64,000 bases of DNA, taken from the NCBI GenBank assembly GCA_031769625.1, contig JAUIMM010000203.1, positions 434,001 through 498,000 of the forward strand. Reading direction: 5' to 3'. The translations under genes were made by a program, and so were the position numbers. This DNA comes from Taudactylus pleione. Taxonomy: Eukaryota > Chordata > Amphibia > Anura > Myobatrachidae. This document shows positions 1 to 15,003 of this stretch, one piece after another; position 1 is the first letter of the stretch; each line of letters starts with the position of its first letter. The notes under the pieces were generated by a model. That model worked only from the letters and a program-made list of their open reading frames with translations, was not told the origin of the DNA and did no database searches.

Positions 1-3000
1 ACACTCCAGAAAGATATTTACCCATATGAAAAATACTGTAAGCCCCGGACCTTAAAAATTGCCAAAAAATTTTTTCTTCAAAAATCCCCAAATTCTGCTT
101 AAAACTTCCATTAAATCTTAAAAAAGATTTGCTGCGGTGACAAAAGTTGATTTTGGTGCTTAATTTTGACACAGAACCCTCCAGAAAGATATTTACCCAT
201 ATGAAAAATTCTGTAAGCCCCGGACCTTAAAAATCGTGCAAAAATTTTTTTCTTCAAAAATCCCCAAATTCTGCTTAAAACTTTCAGTAAACCTTAAAAA
301 AGATTTGCTGCGGTGACAGAAGTTGATTTTGGTGATTAATTTTGACACAGAACCCTCTAGAAAGATATTTACACGTATGAAAAATTCTGTAAGCCCCGGA
401 CCTTAAAAATCGTCCAAAAATTTTTTTCTACAAAAATCCCCAAATTCTGCTTAAAACTTTCAGCAAACCTTAAAAAAGATTTGCTGCGGTGACAAAAGTT
501 GATTTTGGCGCTTAATTTTGACACAGAACACTCCACAAAGATATTTACCCGTATGAAAAATTCTGTAAGCCCCGGACCTTAAAAATTGCCAAAAAATTTT
601 TTCTTCAAAAATCCCCAAATTCTGCTTAAAACTTTCATTAAATCTTAAAAAAGATTTGCTGCGGTGACAAAAGTTGATTTTGGTGCTTACTTTTGACACA
701 GAACCCTCCAGAAAGATATTTACCCGTATGAAAAATTCTGTAAGCCCCGGACCTTAAAAATCAGCCAAAATTTTTTTTCTTCAAAAATCCCCAAATTCTG
801 CTTAAAACTTTCAGTAAACCTTAAAAAAGATTTGCTGCGGTGCCAGAAGATGATTTTGGTGCTTAATTTTGACACAGAACCCTCCAGAAAGATATTTACC
901 CGTATGAAAAATTTTGTAAGCCCCGGACCTTAAAAATCGGCCAAAAATTTTTTTCTTAAAAAATCCCCAAATTCTGCTTAAAACTTTCAGTAAACCTTAA
1001 AAAAGATTTGCTGTGGTGACAAAAGTTGATTTTGGTGCTTAATTTTGACACAGAACCCTCCAGAATGATATTTACCCGTATTAAAAATTCTGTAAGCTCC
1101 GGACCTTAAAAATAAGCCAAATATTTTTTTCTTCAAAAATCCCTAAATTCTGCTTAAAACTTTCAGTAAACCTTAAAAAAGATTTGCTGCAGTGACAAAA
1201 GTTGATTTTGGTGCTTAATTTTGACACAGAACCCTCCAGAAAGATATTTACCGATATGAAAAATGCTGTAAGCCCCGGACATTAAAAATCAGGCAAAAAT
1301 TTTTTTCTTCAAAAATCCCCAAATTCTGCTTAAAACTTTCATTAAATCTTAAAAAAGATTTGCTGCGATGACAAAAGTTGATTTTGGTGCTTAATTTTGA
1401 CACAGAACCCTCCAGAAAGATATTTACCCGTATGAAAAATTCTGTAAGCTCCGGACATTAAAAATCGGCCAAAAAATTTTTTCTTCAAAAATCCCCAAAT
1501 TCTGCTGAAAACTTTCAATAAACCTTAAAAAAAAATTGCTGCGGGGACAGAAGTTGATTTTGGTGCTTAATTTTGACACAGAACCCTCCAGAAAGATATT
1601 TACCCGTATGAAAAATTCTGTAAGAGCCGGACCTTAAAAATCGGGCAAAATTTTTTTTTCTTCAAAAATCCCCAAATTCTGCTTAAAACTTTCAGTAAAC
1701 CTTAAAAAAGATTTGCTGCGGTGACAGAAGTTGATTTTGGTGCTTAATTTTGACACAGAACCCTCCAGAAAGATATTTACCCATATTAAAATTCTGTAAG
1801 CCCCGGACCTTAAAAATCATGCAAAAATTTTTTTCTTCAAAAATCACCAAATTCTGCTTAAAACTTTCAGTAAACCTTAAAAAAGATTTGCTGAGGTGAC
1901 AAAAGTTGATTTTGGTGCTTAATTTTGACACAGAACCCTCCAGAAAGATATTTACCCATATGAAAAATGCTGTAAGCCCCGGACCTTAAAAATCGGGCAA
2001 AAATTTTTTTCTTCAAAAATCCCCAAATTCTGCTTAAAACTTTCATTAAATCTTAAAAAAGATTTGCTGCGATGACAAAAGTTGATTTTGGTGCTTAATT
2101 TTGACACAGAACCCTCCAGAAAGATATTTACCCGTATGAAAAATTCTGTAAGCTCCGGACATTAAAAATCGGCCAAAAAATTTTTTCTTCAAAAATCCCC
2201 AAATTCTGCTGAAAACTTTCAATAAACCTTAAAAAAAAATTGCTGCGGGGACAGAAGTTGATTTTGGTGCTTAATTTTGACACAGAACCCTCCAGAAAGA
2301 TATTTACCTGTATGAAAAATTCTGTAAGAGCCGGACCTTAAAAATCGGGCAAAAATTTTTTTCTTCAAAAATCCCCAAATTCTGCTTAAAACTTTCAGTA
2401 AACCTTAAAAAAGTTTTGCTGAGTTGACAGAAGTTGATTTTGGTGCTTAATTTTGACACAGAACCCTCCAGAAAGATATTTACCCGTATGAAAAATTCTG
2501 TAAGCCCCGGACCTTAAAAATCGGCCAAAAATTTATTTCTTCAAAAATCCCCAAATTCTGCTGAAAACTTTCAATAAACCTTAAAAAAAATTTGCTGCGG
2601 GAACAGAAGTTGATTTTGGTGCTTAATTTTGACACAGAACCCTCCAGAAAGATATTTACCCGTATGAAAAATTCTGTAAGCCCCAGACCTTAAAAATCGG
2701 CCAAAAATTTTTTTCTTCAAAAATCCACAAATTCTGCTTAAAACTTTCAGTAAACCTTAAAAAAGATTTGCTGCGGTGACAGAAGTTGATTTTGGTGCTT
2801 AATTTTGACACAGAACCCTCCAGAAAGATATTTACGCATATGAAAAATTTGGTAAGCCCCGGACCTTAAATAATCGGCCAAAAATTTTTTTCTTCACAAA
2901 TCCCCAAATTCTGCTTAAAACTTTCAGAAAACCTTAAAAAAGATTTACTGCGGTGACAAAAGTTGATTTTGGTGCTTAATTTTGACACAGAACCCTCCAG

Positions 3001-3349
3001 AAAGATATTTACCCGTATTAAAAATTCTGTAAGCCCCGGACCTTAAAAATCGTCCAAAAATTTTTTTCTTCAAAAATCCCCAAATTCTGCTTAAAACTTT
3101 CAGTAAACCTTAAAAAAGATTTGCTGCGGTGACAAAAGTTGATTTTGGTGCTTAATTTTGACACAGAACCCTCCAGAAAGATATTTACCCGTATTAAAAA
3201 TTCTGTAAGCCCCGGACCTTAAAAATCGTCCAAAAATTTTTTTCTTCAAAAATCCCCAAATTCTGCTTAAAACTTTCAGTAAACCTTAAAAAAGATTTGC
3301 TGCGGTGACAAAAGTTGATTTTGGTGCTTAATTTTGACACAGAACACTC

Positions 3350-6300
3350 CACAAAGATATTTACCCATATGAAATATTCTGTAAGCCCCGGACCTTAAAA
3401 ATCGCCTAAAAATTTTTTCTTCAAAAATCCCCAAATTCTGCTTAAAACTTTCATTAAATCTTAAAAAAGATTTGCTGCGGTGACAAAAGTTGATTTTGGT
3501 GCTTAATTTTGACACAGAACCCTCCAGAAAGATATTTACCCGTATGAAAAATTCTGTAAGCCCCGGACCTTAAAAATCAGCCAAAATTTTTTTTCTTCAA
3601 AAATCCCCAAATTCTGCTTAAAACTTTCAGTAAACCTTAAAAAAGATTTGCTGCCGTGCCAGAAGATGATTTTGGTGCTTAATTTTGACACAGAACCCTC
3701 CAGAAAGATATTTACACGTATGAAAAATTTTGTAAGCCCCGGACCTTAAAAATCGGCCAAAAATTTTTTTCTTAAAAAATCCCCAAATTCTGCTTAAAAC
3801 TTTCAGTAAACCTTAAAAAAGATTTGCTGCGGTGACAAAAGTTGATTTTGGTGCTTAATTTTGACACAGAACCCTCCAGAAAGATATTTACCCGTATTAA
3901 AAATTCTGTAAGCCCCGGACTTTAAAAATCGTCTAAAAATTTTTTTCTTCAAAAATCCCCAAATTCTGCTTAAAACTTTCAGTAATCCTTAAAAAAGATT
4001 TGCTGAGGTGACAGAAGTTGATTTTGGTGCTTAATTTTGACACAGAACCCTCCAGAAAGATATTTACCCGTATGAAAAATTCTGTAAGCCCCGGACCTTA
4101 AAAATCGGCCAAAAATTTTTTTCTTCAAAAATCCCCAAATTCTGCTTAAAACTTTCATTAAATCTTAAAAAAGATTTGCTGCGGTGACAAAAGTTGATTT
4201 TGGTGCTTAATTTTGACACAGAACCCTCCAGAAAGATATTTACCCGTATTAAAATTCTGTAAGCCCCGGACCTTAAAAATCGTGCAAAAATTTTTTTCTT
4301 CAAAAATCCCCAAATTCTGCTTAAAACTTTCAGTAAACCTTAAAAAAGTTTTGCTGAGTTGACAGAAGTTGATTTTGGTGCTTAATTTTGACACAGAACC
4401 CTCCAGAAAGATATTTACCCGTATGAAAAATTCTGTAAGCCCCGGACCTTAAAAATCGGCCAAAAATTTATTTCTTCAAAAATCCCCAAATTCTGCTGAA
4501 AACTTTCAATAAACCTTAAAAAAAATTTGCTGCGGGAACAGAAGTTGATTTTGGTGCTTAATTTTGACACAGAACCCTCCAGAAAGATATTTACCCGTAT
4601 GAAAAATTCTGTAAGCCCCAGACCTTAAAAATCGGCCAAAAATTTTTTTCTTCAAAAATCCACAATTTCTGCTTAAAACTTTCAGTAAACCTTAAAAAAG
4701 ATTTGCTGCGGTGACAGAAGTTGATTTTGGTGCTTAATTTTGACACAGAACCCTCCAGAAAGATATTTACCCATATGAAAAATTTGGTAAGCCCCGGACC
4801 TTAAATAATCGGCCAAAAATTTTTTTCTTCACAAATCCCCAAATTCTGCTTAAAACTTTCAGAAAACCTTAAAAAAGATTTGCTGCGGTGACAAAAGTTG
4901 ATTTTGGTGCTTAATTTTGACACAGAACCCTCCAGAAAGATATTTACCCGTATTAAAAATTCTGTAAGCCCCGGACTTTAAAAATCGTCCAAAAATTTTT
5001 TTCTTCAAAAATCCCCAAATTCTGCTTAAAACTTTCAGTAAACCTTAAAAAAGATTTGCTGCGGTGACAAAAGTTGATTTTGGTGCTTAATTTTGACACA
5101 GAACACTCCACAAAGATATTTACCCATATGAAATATTCTGTAAGCCCCGGACCTTAAAAATCGCCAAAAAATTTTTTCTTCAAAAATCCCCAAATTCTGC
5201 TTAAAACTTTCATTAAATCTTAAAAAAGATTTGCTGCGGTGACAAAAGTTGATTTTGGTGCTTAATTTTGACACAGAACCCTCCAGAAAGATATTTACCC
5301 GTATGAAAAATTCTGTAAGCCCCGGACCTTAAAAATCGTGCAAAAATTTTTTTCTTCAAAAATCCCCAAATTCTGCTTAAAACTTTCAGTAAACCTTAAA
5401 AAAGATTTGCTGCGGTGACAGAAGTTGATTTTGGTGATTAATTTTGACACAGAACCCTCTAGAAAGATATTTACACGTATGAAAAATTCTGTAAGCCCCG
5501 GACCTTAAAAATCAGCCAAAATTTTTTTTCTTCAAAAATCCCCAAATTCTGCTTAAAACTTTCAGTAAACCTTAAAAAAGATTTGCTGCGATGACAAAAG
5601 TTGATTTTGGTGCTTAATTTTGACACAGAACCCTCCAGAAAGATATTTACCCGTATGAAAAATTCTGTAAGCTCCGGACATTAAAAATCGGCCAAAAAAT
5701 TTTTTCTTCAAAAATCCCCAAATTCTGCTGAAAACTTTCAATAAACCTTAAAAAAAAATTGCTGCGGGGACAGAAGTTGATTTTGGTGCTTAATTTTGAC
5801 ACAGAACCCTCCAGAAAGATATTTACCCGTATGAAAAATTCTGTAAGCCCCGGACCTTAAAAATCGTGCAAAAATTTTTTTCTTCAAAAATCCCCAAATT
5901 CTGCTTAAAACTTTCAGTAAACCTTAAAAAAGATTTGCTGCGGTGACAGAAGTTGATTTTGGTGCTTAATTTTGACACAGAACCCTCCAGAAAGATATTT
6001 ACCCGTATTAAAATTCTGTAAGCCCCGGACCTTAAAAATCGTGCAAAAATTTTTTTCTTCAAAAATCCCCAAATTCTGCTTAAAACTTTCAGTAATCCTT
6101 AAAAAAGATTTGCTGAGGTGACAGAAGTTGATTTTGGTGCTTAATTTTGACACAGAACCCTCCAGAAAGATATTTACCCGTATGAAAAATTCTGTAAGCC
6201 CCGGACCTTAAAAATCGGCCAAAAATTTTTTTCTTCAAAAATCCCCAAATTCTGCTTAAAACTTTCATTAAATCTTAAAAAAGATTTGCTGCGGTGACAA

Positions 6301-9300
6301 AAGTTGATTTTGGTGCTTAATTTTGACACAGAACCCTCCAGAAAGATATTTACCCGTATTAAAATTCTGTAAGCCCCGGACCTTAAAAATCGTGCAAAAA
6401 TTTTTTTCTTCAAAAATCCCCAAATTCTGCTTAAAACTTTCAGTAAACCTTAAAAAAGTTTTGCTGAGTTGACAGAAGTTGATTTTGGTGCCTAATTTTG
6501 ACACAGAACCCTCCAGAAAGATATTTACCCGTATGAAAAATTCTGTAAGCCCCGGACCTTAAAAATCGGCCAAAAATTTATTTCTTCAAAAATCCCCAAA
6601 TTCTGCTGAAAACTTTCAATAAACCTTAAAAAAAATTTGCTGCGGGAACAGAAGTTGATTTTGGTGCTTAATTTTGACACAGAACCCTCCAGAAAGATAT
6701 TTACCCGTATGAAAAATTCTGTAAGCCCCAGACCTTAAAAATCGGCCAAAAATTTTTTTCTTCAAAAATCCACAAATTCTGCTTAAAACTTTCAGTAAAC
6801 CTTAAAAAAGATTTGCTGCGGTGACAGAAGTTGATTTTGGTGCTTAATTTTGACACAGAACCCTCCAGAAAGATATTTACCCATATGAAAAATTTGGTAA
6901 GCCCCGGACCTTAAATAATCGGCCAAAAATTTTTTTCTTCACAAATCCCCAAATTCTGCTTAAAACTTTCAGAAAACCTTAAAAAAGATTTGCTGCGGTG
7001 ACAAAAGTTGATTTTGGTGCTTAATTTTGACACAGAACCCTCCAGAAAGATATTTACCCGTATTAAAAATTCTGTAAGCCCCGGACCTTAAAAATCGTCC
7101 AAAAATTTTTTTCTTCAAAAATCCCCAAATTCTGCTTAAAACTTTCAGTAAACCTTAAAAAAGATTTGCTGCGGTGACAAAAGTTGATTTTGGTGCTTAA
7201 TTTTGACACAGAACACTCCACAAAGATATTTACCCATATGAAATATTCTGTAAGCCCCGGACCTTAAAAATTGCCAAAAAATTTTTTCTTCAAAAATCCC
7301 CAAATTCTGCTTAAAACTTTCATTAAATCTTAAAAAAGATTTGCTGCGGTGACAAAAGTTGATTTTGGTGCTTAATTTTGACACAGAACCCTCCAGAAAG
7401 ATATTTACCCGTATGAAAAATTCTGTAAGCCCCGGACCTTAAAAATCAGCCAAAATTTTTTTTCTTCAAAAATCCCCAAATTCTGCTTAAAACTTTCAGT
7501 AAACCTTAAAAAAGATTTGCTGCCGTGCCAGAAGATGATTTTGGTGCTTAATTTTGACACAGAACCCTCCAGAAAGATATTTACACGTATGAAAAATTTT
7601 GTAAGCCCCGGACCTTAAAAATCGGCCAAAAATTTTTTTCTTAAAAAATCCCCAAATTCTGCTTAAAACTTTCAGTAAACCTTAAAAAAGATTTGCTGCG
7701 GTGACAAAAGTTGATTTTGGTGCTTAATTTTGACACAGAACCCTCCAGAAAGATATTTACCCGTATTAAAAATTCTGTAAGCCCCGGACTTTAAAAATCG
7801 TCTAAAAATTTTTTTCTTCAAAAATCCCCAAATTCTGCTTAAAACTTTCAGTAATCCTTAAAAAAGATTTGCTGAGGTGACAGAAGTTGATTTTGGTGAT
7901 TAATTTTGACACAGAACCCTCCAGAAAGATATTTACCCGTATGAAAAATTCTGTAAGCCCCGGACCTTAAAAATCGGCCAAAAATTTTTTTCTTCAAAAA
8001 TCCCCAAATTCTGCTTAAAACTTTCATTAAACCTTAAAAAAGATTTGCTGCGGTGACAAAAGTTGATTTTGGTGCTTAATTTTGACACAGAACCCTCCAG
8101 AAAGATATTTACCCGTATTAAAATTCTGTAAGCCCCGGACCTTAAAAATCGTGCAAAAATTTTTTTCTTCAAAAATCCCCAAATTCTGCTTAAAACTTTC
8201 AGTAAACCTTAAAAAAGTTTTGCTGAGTTGACAGAAGTTGATTTTGGTGCTTAATTTTGACACAGAACCCTCCAGAAAGATATTTACCCGTATGAAAAAT
8301 TCTGTAAGCCCCAGACCTTAAAAATCGGCCAAAAATTTTTTTCTTCAAAAATCCACAATTTCTGCTTAAAACTTTCAGTAAACCTTAAAAAAGATTTGCT
8401 GCGGTGACAGAAGTTGATTTTGGTGCTTAATTTTGACACAGAACCCTCCAGAAAGATATTTACCCATATGAAAAATTTGGTAAGCCCCGGACCTTAAATA
8501 ATCGGCCAAAAATTTTTTTCTTCACAAATCCCCAAATTCTGCTTAAAACTTTCAGAAAACCTTAAAAAAGATTTGCTGCGGTGACAAAAGTTGATTTTGG
8601 TGCTTAATTTTGACACAGAACCCTCCAGAAAGATATTTACCCGTATTAAAAATTCTGTAAGCCCCGGACCTTAAAAATCGTCCAAAAATTTTTTTCTTCA
8701 AAAATCCCCAAATTCTGCTTAAAACTTTCAGTAAACCTTAAAAAAGATTTGCTGCGGTGACAAAAGTTGATTTTGGTGCTTAATTTTGACACAGAACACT
8801 CCACAAAGATATTTACCCATATGAAATATTCTGTAAGCCCCGGACCTTAAAAATCGCCAAAAAATTTTTTCTTCAAAAATCCCCAAATTCTGCTTAAAAC
8901 TTTCATTAAATCTTAAAAAAGATTTGCTGCGGTGACAAAAGTTGATTTTGGTGCTTAATTTTGACACAGAACCCTCCAGAAAGATATTTACCCGTATGAA
9001 AAATTCTGTAAGCCCCGGACCTTAAAAATCAGCCAAAATTTTTTTTCTTCAAAAATCCCCAAATTCTGCTTAAAACTTTCAGTAAACCTTAAAAAAGATT
9101 TGCTGCCATGCCAGAAGATGATTTTGGTGCTTAATTTTGACACAGAACCCTCCAGAAAGATATTTACACGTATGAAAAATTTTGTAAGCCCCGGACCTTA
9201 AAAATCGGCCAAAAATTTTTTTCTTAAAAAATCCCCAAATTCTGCTTAAAACTTTCAGTAAACCTTAAAAAAGATTTGCTGCGGTGACAAAAGTTGATTT

Positions 9301-11290
9301 TGGTGCTTAATTTTGACACAGAACCCTCCAGAAAGATATTTACCCATATTAAAAATTCTGTAAGCCCCGGACTTTAAAAATCGTCTAAAAATTTTTTTTT
9401 TCAAAAATCCCCAAATTCTGCTTAAAACGTTCAGTAAACCTTAAAAAAGATTTGCTACGGTGACAAAAGTTGATTTTGGTGCTTAATTTTGACACAGAAC
9501 ACTCCAGAAAGATATTTACCCATATGAAAAATACTGTAAGCCCCGGACCTTAAAAATCAGCCAAAATTTTTTTTCTTCAAAAATCCCCAAATTCTGCTTA
9601 AAACTTTCAGTAAACCTTAAAAAAGATTTGCTGCGGTGCCAGAAGATGATTTTGGTGCTTAATTTTGACACAGAACCCTCCAGAAAGATATTTACCCGTA
9701 TGAAAAATTTTGTAAGCCCCGGACCTTAAAAATCGGCCAAAAATTTTTTTCTTAAAAAATCCCCAAATTCTGCTTAAAACTTTCAGTAAACCTTAAAAAA
9801 GATTTGCTGTGGTGACAAAAGTTGATTTTGGTGCTTAATTTTGACACAGAACCCTCCAGAATGATATTTACCCGTATTAAAAATTCTGTAAGCTCCGGAC
9901 CTTAAAAATAAGCCAAATATTTTTTTCTTCAAAAATCCCTAAATTCTGCTTAAAACTTTCAGTAAACCTTAAAAAAGATTTGCTGCAGTGACAAAAGTTG
10001 ATTTTGGTGCTTAATTTTGACACAGAACCCTCCAGAAAGATATTTACCGATATGAAAAATGCTGTAAGCCCCGGACATTAAAAATCAGGCAAAAATTTTT
10101 TTCTTCAAAAATCCCCAAATTCTGCTTAAAACTTTCATTAAATCTTAAAAAAGATTTGCTGCGATGACAAAAGTTGATTTTGGTGCTTAATTTTGACACA
10201 GAACCCTCCAGAAAGATATTTACCCGTATGAAAAATTCTGTAAGCTCCGGACATTAAAAATCGGCCAAAAAATTTTTTCTTCAAAAATCCCCAAATTCTG
10301 CTGAAAACTTTCAATAAACCTTAAAAAAAATTTGCTGCGGGGACAGAAGTTGATTTTGGTGCTTAATTTTGACACAGAACCCTCCAGAAAGATATTTACC
10401 TGTATGAAAAATTCTGTAAGAGCCGGACCTTAAAAATCGGGCAAAAATTTTTTTCTTCAAAAATCCCCAAATTCTGCTTAAAACTTTCAGTAAACCTTAA
10501 AAAAGTTTTGCTGAGTTGACAGAAGTTGATTTTGGTGCTTAATTTTGACACAGAACCCTCCAGAAAGATATTTACCCGTATGAAAAATTCTGTAAGCCCC
10601 GGACCTTAAAAATCGGCCAAAAATTTATTTCTTCAAAAATCCCCAAATTCTGCTGAAAACTTTCAATAAACCTTAAAAAAAATTTGCTGCGGGAACAGAA
10701 GTTGATTTTGGTGCTTAATTTTGACACAGAACCCTCCAGAAAGATATTTACCCGTATGAAAAATTCTGTAAGCCCCAGACCTTAAAAATCGGCCAAAAAT
10801 TTTTTTCTTCAAAAATCCACAAATTCTGCTTAAAACTTTCAGTAAACCTTAAAAAAGATTTGCTGCGGTGACAGAAGTTGATTTTGGTGCTTAATTTTGA
10901 CACAGAACCCTCCAGAAAGATATTTACGCATATGAAAAATTTGGTAAGCCCCGGACCTTAAATAATCGGCCAAAAATTTTTTTCTTCACAAATCCCCAAA
11001 TTCTGCTTAAAACTTTCAGAAAACCTTAAAAAAGATTTGCTGCGGTGACAAAAGTTGATTTTGGTGCTTAATTTTGACACAGAACCCTCCAGAAAGATAT
11101 TTACCCGTATTAAAAATTCTGTAAGCCCCGGACCTTAAAAATCGTCCAAAAATTTTTTTCTTCAAAAATCCCCAAATTCTGCTTAAAACTTTCAGTAAAC
11201 CTTAAAAAAGATTTGCTGCGGTGACAAAAGTTGATTTTGGTGCTTAATTTTGACACAGAACACTCCACAAAGATATTTACCCATATGAAA
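3350..11290. repeat. Variable-length higher-order repeats marked by the GAAATATTCTG monomer
   Basis: The marker monomer with CTCCACAAAGATATT and CATATGAAATATTCTG occurs at about 3350, 5109, 7219, 8802 and 11266. The spacings are 1759, 2110, 1583 and 2464 bp, about 10, 12, 9 and 14 monomers. Within each interval the monomer subtypes come in the same order with blocks missing or added. The unit grows and shrinks by whole monomers. Confidence 0.75.
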
Positions 11291-11744
11291 TATTCTGTAA
11301 GCCCCGGACCTTAAAAATCGCCAAAAAATTTTTTCTTCAAAAATCCCCAAATTCTGCTTAAAACTTTCATTAAATCTTAAAAAAGATTTGCTGCGGTGAC
11401 AAAAGTTGATTTTGGTGCTTAATTTTGACACAGAACCCTCCAGAAAGATATTTACCCGTATGAAAAATTCTGTAAGCCCCGGACCTTAAAAATCAGCCAA
11501 AATTTTTTTTCTTCAAAAATCCCCAAATTCTGCTTAAAACTTTCAGTAAACCTTAAAAAAGATTTGCTGCCGTGCCAGAAGATGATTTTGGTGCTTAATT
11601 TTGACACAGAACCCTCCAGAAAGATATTTACACGTATGAAAAATTTTGTAAGCCCCGGACCTTAAAAATCGGCCAAAAATTTTTTTCTTAAAAAATCCCC
11701 AAATTCTGCTTAAAACTTTCAGTAAACCTTAAAAAAGATTTGCT

Positions 11745-13180
11745 GCGGTGACAGAAGTTGATTTTGGTGATTAATTTTGACACAGAACCCTCTAGAAAGA
11801 TATTTACACGTATGAAAAATTCTGTAAGCCCCGGACCTTAAAAATCATCCAAAAATTTTTTTCTACAAAAATCCCCAAATTCTGCTTAAAACTTTCAGCA
11901 AACCTTAAAAAAGATTTGCTGCGGTGACAAAAGTTGATTTTGGCGCTTAATTTTGACACAGAACACTCCACAAAGATATTTACCCGTATGAAAAATTCTG
12001 TAAGCCCCGGACCTTAAAAATTGCCAAAAAATTTTTTCTTCAAAAATCCCCAAATTCTGCTTAAAACTTTCATTAAATCTTAAAAAAGATTTGCTGCGGT
12101 GACAAAAGTTGATTTTGGTGCTTACTTTTGACACAGAACCCTCCAGAAAGATATTTACCCGTATGAAAAATTCTGTAAGCCCCGGACCTTAAAAATCAGC
12201 CAAAATTTTTTTTCTTCAAAAATCCCCAAATTCTGCTTAAAACTTTCAGTAAACCTTAAAAAAGATTTGCTGCGGTGCCAGAAGATGATTTTGGTGCTTA
12301 ATTTTGACACAGAACCCTCCAGAAAGATATTTACCCGTATGAAAAATTTTGTAAGCCCCGGACCTTAAAAATAAGCCAAATATTTTTTTCTTCAAAAATC
12401 CCTAAATTCTGCTTAAAACTTTCAGTAAACCTTAAAAAAGATTTGCTGCAGTGACAAAAGTTGATTTTGGTGCTTAATTTTGACACAGAACCCTCCAGAA
12501 AGATATTTACCCATATGAAAAATTCTGTAAGCCCCGGACCTTCAAAATCGCCAAAAAAATTTTTCTTCAAAAATCCCCAAATTCTGCTTAAAACTTTCAG
12601 TAAACCTTAAAAAAGATTTTCTGAGGTGACAGAAGTTGATTTTGGTGCTTAATTTTGACACAGAACCCTCCAGAAAGATATTTACCCGTATGAAAAATTC
12701 TGCAAGCCCCGGACCTTAAAAATCGGCCAAAAATTTTTTTCTTCAAAAATCCCCAAATTCTGCTTAAAACTTTCAGTAAACCTTAAAAAAGATTTGCTGC
12801 GGTGACAGAAGTTGATTTTGGTACATAAATTTGACACAGAACCCTCCAGAAAGATATTTACACGTATTAAAAATTCTGTAAGCCCCGGACCTTAAAAATA
12901 AGCCAAATATTTTTTTCTTCAAAAATCCCCAAATTCTGCTTAAAACTTTCAGTAAACGTTAAAAAAGATTTGCTGCGGTGACAAAAGTTGATTTTGGTGC
13001 TTAATTTTGACACAGAACCCTCCAGAAAGATATTTACCCGTATTAAAAATTCTGTAAGCCCCGGACTTTAAAAATCGTCTAAAAATTTTTTTCTTCAAAA
13101 ATCCCCAAATTCTGCTTAAAACTTTCAGAAAACCTTAAAAAAGATTTGCTGCGGTGACAAAAGTTGATTTTGGTGCTTAA
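11745..13180. repeat. 8-monomer block duplicated at 14382-15817
   Basis: Matches 14382-15817 at an offset of 2637 bp (15 monomers). Shared rare variants include CCCTCTAGAAAG, TTCTACAAAAATCC, GGCGCTTAATTTT, CCTTCAAAATCGCC, GGTACATAAATTTG and CAGTAAACGTT. Confidence 0.75.
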
Positions 13181-14073
13181 TTTTGACACAGAACCCTCCA
13201 GAAAGATATTTACCCGTATTAAAAATTCTGTAAGCCCCGGACCTTAAAAACCGGGCAAAAATTTTTTTCTTCAAAAATCCCCAAATTCTGCTTAAAACGT
13301 TCAGTAAACCTTAAAAAAGATTTGCTGCGGTGACAAAAGTTGATTTTGGTGCTTAATTTTGACACAGAACACTCCAGAAAGATATTTACCCATATGAAAA
13401 ATACTGTAAGCCCCGGACCTTAAAAATCGGCCAAAAATTTTTTTCTTCAAAAATCCACAATTTCTGCTTAAAACTTTCAGTAAACCTTAAAAAAGATTTG
13501 CTGCGGTGACAGAAGTTGATTTTGGTGCTTAATTTTGACACAGAACCCTCCAGAAAGATATTTACCCATATGAAAAATTTGGTAAGCCCCGGACCTTAAA
13601 TAATCGGCCAAAAATTTTTTTCTTCACAAATCCCCAAATTCTGCTTAAAACTTTCAGAAAACCTTAAAAAAGATTTGCTGCGGTGACAAAAGTTGATTTT
13701 GGTGCTTAATTTTGACACAGAACCCTCCAGAAAGATATTTACCAGTATTAAAAATTCTGTAAGCCCCGGACTTTAAAAATCGTCTAAAAATTTTTTTCTT
13801 CAAAAATCCCCAAATTCTGCTTAAAACTTTCAGAAAACCTTAAAAAAGATTTGCTGCGGTGACAAAAGTTGATTTTGGTGCTTAATTTTGACACAGAACC
13901 CTCCAGAAAGATATTTACCCGTATTAAAAATTCTGTAAGCCCCGGACCTTAAAAACCGGGCAAAAATTTTTTTCTTCAAAAATCCCCAAATTCTGCTTAA
14001 AACGTTCAGTAAACCATAAAAAAGATTTGCTGCGGTGACAAAAGTTGATTTTGGTGCTTAATTTTGACACAGA

Positions 14074-15003
14074 ACACTCCAGAAAGATATTTACCCATAT
14101 GAAAAATACTGTAAGCCCCGGACCTTAAAAATTGCCAAAAAATTTTTTCTTCAAAAATCCCCAAATTCTGCTTAAAACTTCCATTAAATCTTAAAAAAGA
14201 TTTGCTGCGGTGACAAAAGTTGATTTTGGTGCTTAATTTTGACACAGAACCCTCCAGAAAGATATTTACCCATATGAAAAATTCTGTAAGCCCCGGACCT
14301 TAAAATCGTGCAAAAATTTTTTTCTTCAAAAATCCCCAAATTCTGCTTAAAACTTTCAGTAAACCTTAAAAAAGATTTGCTGCGGTGACAGAAGTTGATT
14401 TTGGTGATTAATTTTGACACAGAACCCTCTAGAAAGATATTTACACGTATGAAAAATTCTGTAAGCCCCGGACCTTAAAAATCGTCCAAAAATTTTTTTC
14501 TACAAAAATCCCCAAATTCTGCTTAAAACTTTCAGCAAACCTTAAAAAAGATTTGCTGCGGTGACAAAAGTTGATTTTGGCGCTTAATTTTGACACAGAA
14601 CACTCCACAAAGATATTTACCCGTATGAAAAATTCTGTAAGCCCCGGACCTTAAAAATTGCCAAAAAATTTTTTCTTCAAAAATCCCCAAATTCTGCTTA
14701 AAACTTTCATTAAATCTTAAAAAAGATTTGCTGCGGTGACAAAAGTTGATTTTGGTGCTTACTTTTGACACAGAACCCTCCAGAAAGATATTTACCCGTA
14801 TGAAAAATTCTGTAAGCCCCGGACCTTAAAAATCAGCCAAAATTTTTTTTCTTCAAAAATCCCCAAATTCTGCTTAAAACTTTCAGTAAACCTTAAAAAA
14901 GATTTGCTGCGGTGCCAGAAGATGATTTTGGTGCTTAATTTTGACACAGAACCCTCCAGAAAGATATTTACCCGTATGAAAAATTTTGTAAGCCCCGGAC
15001 CTT
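14074..15003. repeat. Block matching the first 930 bp of the window
   Basis: The window start (1-930) recurs here at an offset of about 14073 bp, including AAATACTGTAAG, TTAAAACTTCCATT, CCCTCTAGAAAG and GGCGCTTAATTTT. Small 1-bp indels are present. It shows that subtype order is kept over about 80 monomers. Confidence 0.7.
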
